Part shown: positions 1 to 4,825 of the stretch, one piece after another | Layout: each line of letters starts with the position of its first letter | Position numbering within the stretch: position 1 is the stretch's first letter | Assembly: GCA_030526445.1 (NCBI GenBank) | Contig: JAUNCV010000089.1 | Span: 1,142-8,079 of the forward strand | Direction of reading: 5' to 3' | Source: Bacteroidales bacterium | Lineage (GTDB): Bacteria > Bacteroidota > Bacteroidia > Bacteroidales > UBA3663 | Length of the DNA: 6,938 nt | Translations under genes and position numbers: made by a program | The notes under the pieces: generated by a model | What the model saw: only the letters and a program-made list of their open reading frames with translations | What the model was told of the DNA's origin: nothing | The model's database searches: none

Positions 1-690
1 TCTTTTACGGCCAATGCACGAGAGGCTGAAGAGTTATTGGCATTCGCCAAAGAAAAGGGTGTTTTCATCACAGAGGCCATCTGGACTCGCTACATGCCCA
101 TGTCTCTCAAAATAAAGGAAATCATGGAAAGCGGCATCATTGGAGAGCCTCGTGTACTGACAGCAACACTTTGCTATAAGATTGACGACAAAGAGCGAAT
201 TATCCGTCCCGAACTATGTGGTGGTGCCTTGCTCGATGTTGGTGTCTATACGCTCAACTTTGCCCGAATGTATTTTGGGTATGATGTGGTACGTACAGTT
301 ACGAATGTACTAAAAAGTGATACCGGTGTGGATCTTCATGAATGCATCTCACTCAGTTATGCAGATGGTAAAATGGCGAACCTACAAGCGGGAGCACTCT
401 GCCAAAATGACAGGCAAGGCATCATCAGCGGCTCCAAAGGATATATCCGTATTGACAACATCAACTGTCCGGAGCTTATCGAAGTCTATCAAAACCAAAA
501 AAAAGTTGCAACTTATGAAAAGCCTGCGGACCAGGTTAACGGTTACGAATACGAGGTCTTCGAGTGCAATCGTTGCATTGAAGCAGGGCTCCTAGAGTCT
601 CCCTTCATGCCCCATGCTGAGACCATCGACGTCATGCGCCAGATGGACGAATTAAGAAAAGAGTGGGGCGTAAAATACCCTATGGACTAA
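1..690 (+). CDS. Gfo/Idh/MocA-family oxidoreductase, 5' end missing
   Basis: The frame is open from base 1 to the TAA at 688-690, giving 229 residues of a family usually about 320-340 long. The missing part is the start of the N-terminal Rossmann NAD(P)-binding domain, including the usual EKP motif. Visible are the end of the Rossmann fold (EAIWTRYMP, residues 25-33 of the fragment) and the substrate-domain motif GGALLDVGVY (74-83). In that motif D79 and Y83 fit the D-x-x-x-Y pattern of the dimeric dihydrodiol dehydrogenase-like branch, rather than the D-x-x-x-H form common in sugar dehydrogenases. These enzymes are cytoplasmic NAD(P)-dependent dehydrogenases of sugars, inositols or diols; the substrate cannot be read here. 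A TTG at 37 could be mistaken for a start, but homologous sequence continues upstream of it to base 1. The next gene begins 36 bp downstream on the same strand. Confidence 0.9.
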   Translation, partial: SFTANAREAEELLAFAKEKGVFITEAIWTRYMPMSLKIKEIMESGIIGEPRVLTATLCYKIDDKERIIRPELCGGALLDVGVYTLNFARMYFGYDVVRTVTNVLKSDTGVDLHECISLSYADGKMANLQAGALCQNDRQGIISGSKGYIRIDNINCPELIEVYQNQKKVATYEKPADQVNGYEYEVFECNRCIEAGLLESPFMPHAETIDVMRQMDELRKEWGVKYPMD

Positions 691-726
691 CTCTCACATT
701 CAATAACGAATAAACAAATAAACTCT

Positions 727-1371
727 ATGAAAGCAATACTTTTAGCAGGAATGCTCGCCATGAGCACATCCTTAATGGCTCAAAACGTAATCAATCTTCC
801 AAAGCCTGACATGAAAGCCCAGTCAATGACCGTTATAGAGGCACTCAATACCCGCCATTCGGTACGTGAATACGCCAAGACACCGCTGACCGACCAAGAG
901 TTGTCAAACCTTTGCTGGGCCGCTTGTGGCGTGAGTCGCGACAACGAACATCGCACCTCCCCTACAGCTATGAATAAAAAAGAAATCCGACTTTTTGTAT
1001 TCACAGAGAAAGGAGTGTATGAGTACGAACCAGTTAGCAACAAATTAACCCCAAAAGCCAAAGGCGACCACCGTGCGCTGATGGCCGGTGGCAAGAGCGG
1101 ATTCAAACAGGAGTTTGCCCAAGAGGCACCAGTATCGCTCCTTATGGTAATAGATTTTGAAAAGTTTGGTCAGCAAAGCGAGCAAGCTATCCGAATGGGC
1201 TGTGTAGATGCCGGCAACGTGAGCGAGAACATTAACCTATACTGCCAGAGCGTAGGTTTGGCAACCGTTCCACGTGCTACTCATGATACCGAAGGCATTC
1301 GCACTTTGCTAAAATTGACAGACAAGCAGTTGCCTATCATGAACAATCCTGTGGGATGGCCTAAGAAATAA
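727..1371 (+). CDS. Exported nitroreductase-family protein (SagB/ThcOx-like)
   Basis: This 214-residue protein starts with a probable Sec signal peptide: K2, a hydrophobic run at about 4-17, and likely cleavage after A18 before Q19. No lipobox cysteine is present, so a soluble periplasmic protein is expected. The mature part matches the FMN-dependent nitroreductase fold. The phosphate-binding motif R43-H-S-V-R47-E-Y lies after a short helix, followed by LCWAACGVSR, then a segment containing TSPTAMNKKEIRLFVF, and the C-terminal PVGWPK ending typical of the SagB/ThcOx-like branch. The family uses FMN and NAD(P)H or a substrate hydride for reductions or dehydrogenations; the substrate is unknown here. 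The ATG at 727 is chosen because the signal peptide begins there; the 5' region is A-rich with no clear ribosome binding site. It lies in a tight same-strand run between an oxidoreductase and a ThpR-like gene. Export of an FMN enzyme is unusual. Confidence 0.87.
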   Translation: MKAILLAGMLAMSTSLMAQNVINLPKPDMKAQSMTVIEALNTRHSVREYAKTPLTDQELSNLCWAACGVSRDNEHRTSPTAMNKKEIRLFVFTEKGVYEYEPVSNKLTPKAKGDHRALMAGGKSGFKQEFAQEAPVSLLMVIDFEKFGQQSEQAIRMGCVDAGNVSENINLYCQSVGLATVPRATHDTEGIRTLLKLTDKQLPIMNNPVGWPKK

Positions 1372-1398
1372 ACCAGAACAAAAGGAAAGAAAAAAATC

Positions 1399-1893
1399 AT
1401 GCCACGCATATTCATAGCAATACGGTTTGATGACCATATGAAGGACAGACTTGCCTCAATTCAGGATTCCTTACGAAAAAGAGGTATCCAAGGCAAGTAT
1501 TGTCCTTATGAAAATCTGCATATGACGTTAGTTTTCATTGGTGAGCGCTATGATTTGCCATCTATCCGCAAGGCTGTGAGCGAAGTGGATTTCGAGCCAT
1601 TTGATCTGACTCTGTCAACACTTGGCTCCTTTCCAACAAAAGCTGGCGTTATATGGTGTGGCGTGGAGCAGCATCAAACAATACAAAAACTAGTCAGCAC
1701 GTTGCGAGAACGGCTTCAAGCTTATGGAGTTGCTTACAAGAATGGATTGTTCTTTCCACACATTTCGTTGATTCAGCAGCCTACGGAAATCATTACTGAC
1801 ATAGAGATTCCAAAGGCAAGCATGCCTGTCTTACAGATTTGTATAATGAAGTCAGAACGAATTGACGGTAAATTAGTTTACACAGAAATATAA
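1399..1893 (+). CDS. thpR: RNA 2',3'-cyclic phosphodiesterase (2'-5' RNA ligase family)
   Basis: This 164-residue cytoplasmic protein belongs to the 2H phosphoesterase superfamily. Both diagnostic HxT/S motifs are present: H41-M-T43 inside NLHMTLVFIGE and H121-I-S123 inside FFPHISLIQQ. The N-terminal PRIFIAIRF strand is also typical. Bacterial family members hydrolyse 2',3'-cyclic phosphate RNA ends and can join or cleave 2'-5' linkages in vitro; the physiological substrate is generally unsettled. The length is slightly below the usual 175-190 residues but both catalytic motifs and the C-terminal strands are there. The start at 1399 is preceded by the purine-rich AAAGGAAAGAAAA, one of the better ribosome-binding candidates in this window. 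The next gene starts 7 bp after the stop, which suggests coupled translation with the helical protein downstream. The symbol is assigned by family, not by orthology testing. Confidence 0.9.
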   Translation: MPRIFIAIRFDDHMKDRLASIQDSLRKRGIQGKYCPYENLHMTLVFIGERYDLPSIRKAVSEVDFEPFDLTLSTLGSFPTKAGVIWCGVEQHQTIQKLVSTLRERLQAYGVAYKNGLFFPHISLIQQPTEIITDIEIPKASMPVLQICIMKSERIDGKLVYTEI

Positions 1894-1900
1894 GTGCAAA

Positions 1901-2425
1901 ATGATGGCTATCGACAGAGAAGAGATAAGAGGCAACTACAGCAAAGATTTTATAGAATCGATCTGTAGTAAAGTAAGGGAATCGGGGGATTTCTTAGGCT
2001 TCATGCGTCAGTACATGAACGACCCTGAGATACAGATTACACGCAACGCCTTATCGGCCGTATGCAAAGCCTCAGGAAAGGAGTTAGCTACGCTCAAACC
2101 GCTATGGAACGAAATGGTGGATTGGGCGCTAACATCTGATTGTCCAGCCATAAAAGGACGATTATTGAGTATCATCGAACAAATAGAAATGAATGAGGAT
2201 GATCTTCGTACCGACTTGCTTGACTTCTGCCTGGAGCGTATGCAACACCCTGACGAGATGCCCAGCACACAAGCCAACTGCATGAAGATTGCTTTCCGAA
2301 TCTGCAAGTTCTACCCTGAACTGATGGAAGAACTGAAACGAACGCTTGAGGCTATGGAAATTTCATATTTCTCACCTGCAGTGAAGAACGTAAGACGCAG
2401 GATACTCAATGGCAAACTGAAATAA
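1901..2425 (+). CDS. Hypothetical all-helical protein, HEAT-repeat-like
   Basis: I do not recognise a named family. The 174-residue product has no signal peptide or membrane segment and reads as a series of amphipathic helices of about 12-18 residues separated by short turns. Examples are helices around residues 16-26, 42-56, 64-76, 82-95, 102-115, 122-138 and 140-150. This pattern resembles ARM/HEAT-type alpha-solenoids, which usually act as protein- or nucleic acid-binding scaffolds. The C-terminus is basic (KNVRRRILNGKLK). Cysteines are scattered with no metal-binding spacing. ATGs at 1901 and 1904 are both possible starts, with little effect on the protein. The gene begins 7 bp after the ThpR-like gene, so co-expression is likely and a functional link is possible. 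The HEAT assignment is a judgement from helix periodicity only. Confidence 0.8.
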   Translation: MMAIDREEIRGNYSKDFIESICSKVRESGDFLGFMRQYMNDPEIQITRNALSAVCKASGKELATLKPLWNEMVDWALTSDCPAIKGRLLSIIEQIEMNEDDLRTDLLDFCLERMQHPDEMPSTQANCMKIAFRICKFYPELMEELKRTLEAMEISYFSPAVKNVRRRILNGKLK

Positions 2426-2469
2426 AACTACTTTAAAAGGTCAATAACCTTGCGCTACGCTATTAATGA

Positions 2470-2829
2470 ATGAAGAAGATTCTTGCTTTACTAGGTATTG
2501 TATCGCTGGTCTTGGGCATCATAGGCATGTTCCTACCAGTGCTGCCCACCACACCATTCTTGCTACTCTCGTCTTGGCTCTTCATGAAGAGTTCTGACCG
2601 GCTCTACTACTGGCTGATGAACCATCGTGTATTTGGTCCCTACATTCAGGACTTCATGGTGCATAAATCGATTCCTCTCCATACAAAGGTGATTGCCATC
2701 ACGATGTTGTGGGTAAGCCTGATTTGTTGTGCCCTCTTCGCCACAGACAAACTGATACTGCGCATCATGTTCCTAACATTGGCGACGGGTGTGACCATCC
2801 ACATACTTAGGTATAAAACAAAAAAATAG
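2470..2829 (+). CDS. YbaN-like DUF454 inner-membrane protein
   Basis: This 119-residue membrane protein carries the DUF454 signature. A first hydrophobic helix (about 4-22) runs into F21-LPVLPTTPFLLL-S34, followed by a second hydrophobic stretch to about 39, the conserved KSSDRLYYWLMNHRVFGPYI segment (40-59), and two more hydrophobic segments at about 73-91 and 94-110. Three or four membrane passes are plausible. YbaN of Escherichia coli is the familiar member; the biochemical function is not established. The start at 2470 (ATGAAGAAG) gives an N-terminus typical of the family. There is an in-frame stop-rich region upstream and no strong ribosome binding site. A second small membrane protein of unknown function (DUF1294) follows 39 bp downstream. 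Confidence 0.9.
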   Translation: MKKILALLGIVSLVLGIIGMFLPVLPTTPFLLLSSWLFMKSSDRLYYWLMNHRVFGPYIQDFMVHKSIPLHTKVIAITMLWVSLICCALFATDKLILRIMFLTLATGVTIHILRYKTKK

Positions 2830-2868
2830 AAAATTATTCAGTAAGAGAAATTTTGATTAACAAACAAA

Positions 2869-3144
2869 ATGGATATATTACATCAGATATTGCTTTACGG
2901 ATTCCTTGCACTCAATGTCGTGACATTCTTTCTGTATGGCATTGACAAGTGGAAAGCAAAAAAAGACAAATGGCGTATTCCTGAGGCCACTCTCCTACTA
3001 ATGGCAGCCCTGGGCGGAAGCATCGGTGCATGGGCTGGCATGAAGGTTTGGCACCATAAGACTCTGCACAAAAAATTCAAATATGGTGTACCCCTCATCT
3101 TGCTGCTTCAGGTGGCATTGATGGTGTACCTACATATAAAATAA
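2869..3144 (+). CDS. DUF1294 small membrane protein
   Basis: This 91-residue protein matches DUF1294. A first membrane helix (about 6-22) leads into Y23-G-I-D26-K27-W-K-A, then R36-I-P-E39, a glycine-rich second helix with LGGSIGAWAGM (48-58), the conserved H63-K-T-L-H67-K-K-F70 motif, and a final hydrophobic helix (about 72-89). It is full length for the family. The function is unknown; family members occur alone or fused to cold-shock or other nucleic-acid-binding domains in other bacteria, but no such domain is present here. The start at 2869 follows an A-rich stretch (AACAAACAAA). The downstream dehydrogenase starts only 6 bp after the stop, consistent with a shared transcript. Confidence 0.9.
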   Translation: MDILHQILLYGFLALNVVTFFLYGIDKWKAKKDKWRIPEATLLLMAALGGSIGAWAGMKVWHHKTLHKKFKYGVPLILLLQVALMVYLHIK

Positions 3145-3150
3145 TATCCT

Positions 3151-3870
3151 ATGAAGATTGCAGTAATTACAGGTGGAGCCCACGGCATTGGCAAGTGTAT
3201 TGTGGAGCAATTCCAGAAAGGAAATACATCGGTAGCCATTATCGATAAGAACCCTCTGCCCTACACCATCGGTGAAGAAAACTTGTTTTTCCAAGGAGAC
3301 ATTGCCCGGAAGGAAATCCTGGAGCAATTCACGACACTCATAATCGAGAAATATGGGCAGGTGGATTACATCATAAACAATGCACTGCCCATCATGCGAG
3401 GCATCGATGAATGCTCTTACGAGGATTTCGAATACGCGCTCAAAGTGGGAGTCACGGCACCATTCTATCTGGTCAAGCTACTAAAGAACCATCTAGCAGA
3501 AGGAGCTTCGATTGTTAATATCTCCTCCTCACGCGACCGCATGAGTATGCCTCAGACAGAAAGTTACACGGCTGCGAAGGGCGGCATTGCTTCACTCACC
3601 CATGCCTTAGCAATGAGTTTGTCGGGCAAGGCTCGGGTCAACTCCATTTCTCCGGGCTGGATTGACACCGACTTTACAATCTATGAAGGAGCAGATGCCA
3701 TACAACAACCGGTGAGACGCGTAGGCAATCCTATTGACATTGCCAACTTGGTAATCTTCCTCTGTTCTGACAAAGCTGGGTTCATCACCGGTGAAAACAT
3801 CTGCATCGATGGCGGCATGACTCACCTGATGATTTACCATGGTGAGCATGGATGGAAACTTGAAAAATAA
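3151..3870 (+). CDS. Short-chain dehydrogenase/reductase (SDR), NAD-type
   Basis: This 239-residue classical SDR has the cofactor motif T7-GGAHGIG14, an NNA motif in YIINNAL, the catalytic S126 in NISSS (S125-127), Y139-x-x-x-K143 in YTAAK, and the P168-G169 motif after the active site. D32 at the end of the second beta strand predicts preference for NAD(H) over NADP(H). The catalytic-tetrad asparagine usually found in the N-x-T-x-P-F helix is replaced: the protein reads VGVTAPF, with G where N is expected. The C-terminal ICIDGGMTHLMIYHGEHGW extension resembles an SDR subgroup I recall from anaerobes. The substrate cannot be deduced. The start at 3151 lies 6 bp after the DUF1294 stop with no clear ribosome binding site, so translational coupling is plausible. 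It is expected to be cytoplasmic. Confidence 0.9.
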   Translation: MKIAVITGGAHGIGKCIVEQFQKGNTSVAIIDKNPLPYTIGEENLFFQGDIARKEILEQFTTLIIEKYGQVDYIINNALPIMRGIDECSYEDFEYALKVGVTAPFYLVKLLKNHLAEGASIVNISSSRDRMSMPQTESYTAAKGGIASLTHALAMSLSGKARVNSISPGWIDTDFTIYEGADAIQQPVRRVGNPIDIANLVIFLCSDKAGFITGENICIDGGMTHLMIYHGEHGWKLEK

Positions 3871-3896
3871 GAAAAACATCTAAATAAAAGAATAAT

Positions 3897-4463
3897 ATGA
3901 TGAAATCATTTGCACCAAAACCTTGGGTTGCTCCACAGCCCGTATTGATTATCGGCACATACAATGAGAATGGCATTGCCAACGCGATGAATGCAGCCTG
4001 GGGCGGCCAATGGGACATGAAAGAGATCGTCATCTCGATGGGCTCACACGCCACTACCCAGAACCTTAATCGCAATGGCGAGTTCACTGTAGCCTTTGCC
4101 TCCAAGAAGACCTTGGTGGCTTCGGACTTCGTAGGCATTGTTTCGGCTAAAAACGATCCAAACAAGATAGAGAAAACAGGCTGGAAAGCAGAGAAGGCTA
4201 AAATGGTAAACGCCCCTGTTTTTACAGATTTTCCGATGACCTTAGAGTGTCGCATCAAGGAGAAGATTGACGAATCGGCTGAAGGTTACTACATTGTTGC
4301 AGAGATAGTAAACATCCTTGTAAACGAGAACTATTTGGCCGAAGATGGAAATCCCGACATTGAGAAAATGGAGCTTATCGTCTTCGACCCTGTTCACCAC
4401 AATTACATCGAACTTGGCAAGAAAGTAGGCCAGGCATTCTCTGATGGTAAAGTTTTGAAGTAA
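3897..4463 (+). CDS. Flavin reductase-like FMN protein (flavoredoxin-type)
   Basis: This 188-residue cytoplasmic protein has the flavin reductase-like split-barrel signature. The segment P15-VLIIGTYNENG26 is followed by NAMNAAWGGQWD (29-40), ISMGSHATTQNL, and FTVAFASKKTLVASDFVG, as in flavoredoxin-type proteins that bind FMN and pass electrons or reduce flavin. The later part (MTLECRIKEKI and IVAEIVNILV) forms the usual barrel strands. Length is normal. Two adjacent ATGs at 3897 and 3900 can serve as the start. The redox partner is unknown; four of the eight genes in this run are predicted redox proteins, but no direct link is visible. It is the last gene before the strong hairpin terminator 25 bp downstream. 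Confidence 0.88.
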   Translation: MMKSFAPKPWVAPQPVLIIGTYNENGIANAMNAAWGGQWDMKEIVISMGSHATTQNLNRNGEFTVAFASKKTLVASDFVGIVSAKNDPNKIEKTGWKAEKAKMVNAPVFTDFPMTLECRIKEKIDESAEGYYIVAEIVNILVNENYLAEDGNPDIEKMELIVFDPVHHNYIELGKKVGQAFSDGKVLK

Positions 4464-4487
4464 TGAATAATTCTATAAAGAAAGAAA

Positions 4488-4529
4488 AGATACAAGGGTT
4501 TGAATTCAAGCCCTTGTATTTTATTTTTT
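4488..4529 (+). terminator. Strong intrinsic terminator ending the eight-gene run
   Basis: ATACAAGGG (4490-4498) pairs with CCCTTGTAT (4511-4519). The stem continues inward through TTTG/CAAG with one T-G wobble to an AATT loop (4503-4506) and can extend outward to 4488/4521. The T-rich tract TTTTATTTTTT follows at once. The position just after the flavin reductase stop and the absence of other terminators upstream support its role as operon end. Confidence 0.88.
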
Positions 4530-4563
4530 CAGAAGGTATTTCATCTCCTTACTATCACGCATT

Positions 4564-4584
4564 AAAAAGCTTAATCGGCTTTTT
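4564..4584 (+). terminator. Weak second terminator-like hairpin
   Basis: AAAAAGC (4564-4570) and GCTTTTT (4578-4584) form a perfect 7-bp inverted repeat around TTAATCG, extendable by a T-G wobble. Only two GC pairs are present, and the T-run is partly inside the stem. It could be a backup terminator for either strand or simply an AT-rich repeat. Confidence 0.35.
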
Positions 4585-4632
4585 CTCATTCATTTTCTGC
4601 ATATTTTTGAAAAATAAGATTTAAGGGTGAAT

Positions 4633-4664
4633 TTTGACATATTACACAAATAAAAAAAGATTTG
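4633..4664 (+). promoter_or_regulatory. Candidate Bacteroides-type promoter, upstream copy
   Basis: A TTTG at 4633-4636 (-33-like) is separated by 20 bp from AAGATTTG at 4657-4664. That differs by one base from the Bacteroidetes -7 consensus TAnnTTTG. The spacing matches the known 19-21 bp. The imperfect -7 element lowers confidence. It would transcribe the C26-M19 gene with about 155 nt of leader. Confidence 0.4.
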
Positions 4665-4697
4665 GGCAACTATGATTCTAAATTCAAAAATGTTGTG

Positions 4698-4705
4698 TAT
4701 ATTTG
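4698..4705 (+). promoter_or_regulatory. Candidate -7 promoter element, TATATTTG
   Basis: TATATTTG matches the Bacteroidetes -7 consensus TAnnTTTG exactly. No clear TTTG lies 19-21 bp upstream (the sequence there reads TATGATTCTA), so the -33 box is weak or absent. Transcription would start near 4711-4713, giving a leader of roughly 110 nt ahead of the dipeptidase fusion gene and placing the hairpin at 4722-4758 inside the RNA. Confidence 0.55.
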
Positions 4706-4715
4706 CGCCCAATAA

Positions 4716-4811
4716 ATGAAACATTCGCTCTTCATATTCGTGACAAGAACGAGCGATGTCGGTTCACATTGTGCACTATATTCCGTACAAGCACATTTGT
4801 CATCAGAATAA
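4716..4811 (+). CDS. Possible 31-codon leader ORF, uncertain
   Basis: An ATG at 4716 opens a 31-residue frame (starting MKHSLFIFVT) that ends at TAA 4809-4811, 14 bp before the ATG of the fusion gene. It has no ribosome binding site, no run of a single regulatory codon, and no family I know. If transcription starts near 4712 its start codon would be almost leaderless. The frame overlaps the inverted repeat at 4722-4758. A chance ORF is the simpler explanation; it is listed because translation here could affect folding of the leader. Confidence 0.2.
   Translation: MKHSLFIFVTRTSDVGSHCALYSVQAHLSSE
4722..4758 (+). promoter_or_regulatory. Leader hairpin upstream of the C26-M19 gene
   Basis: CATTCGCTCTTC (4722-4733) pairs with GAACGAGCGATG (4747-4758) to give 11 base pairs with one bulged T and one bulged C around a 13-nt loop. 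No T-run follows, so it is not a terminator. It sits in the expected 5' leader of the downstream gene and may affect mRNA stability or translation. It matches no riboswitch class that I recognise. Confidence 0.45.
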
Positions 4812-4825
4812 TATATAAAGATTAT

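Noticed and set aside
37..690. Complete gene starting at the TTG at 37
   Set aside because: The same frame is open to base 1 with family-like sequence (TANAREAEELLA), and the cofactor domain would be missing, so the gene is cut by the window edge.
3277..3297. Residues 43-49 of the SDR read ENLFFQG, close to the TEV protease site ENLYFQG
   Set aside because: It lies inside a natural SDR in the region after the second beta strand, has Phe in place of Tyr, and no cloning sequence surrounds it. It is coincidence, not an engineered tag.
3785..4258. Minus-strand 157-codon open frame across the SDR and flavin reductase genes
   Set aside because: It overlaps two well-supported plus-strand genes and spans their gap; the product looks like antisense coding noise.
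4602..4616. Near-palindrome TATTTTT-G-AAAAATA
   Set aside because: It is pure AT with a one-base centre in an AT-rich gap, so it is likely chance. It could be an operator, but nothing else supports that.
4703..4825. In-frame upstream extension of the C26-M19 gene (41 extra residues)
   Set aside because: It would place charged, non-conserved sequence before an obvious signal peptide starting at 4826, and it overlaps the promoter-like TATATTTG and the leader hairpin.
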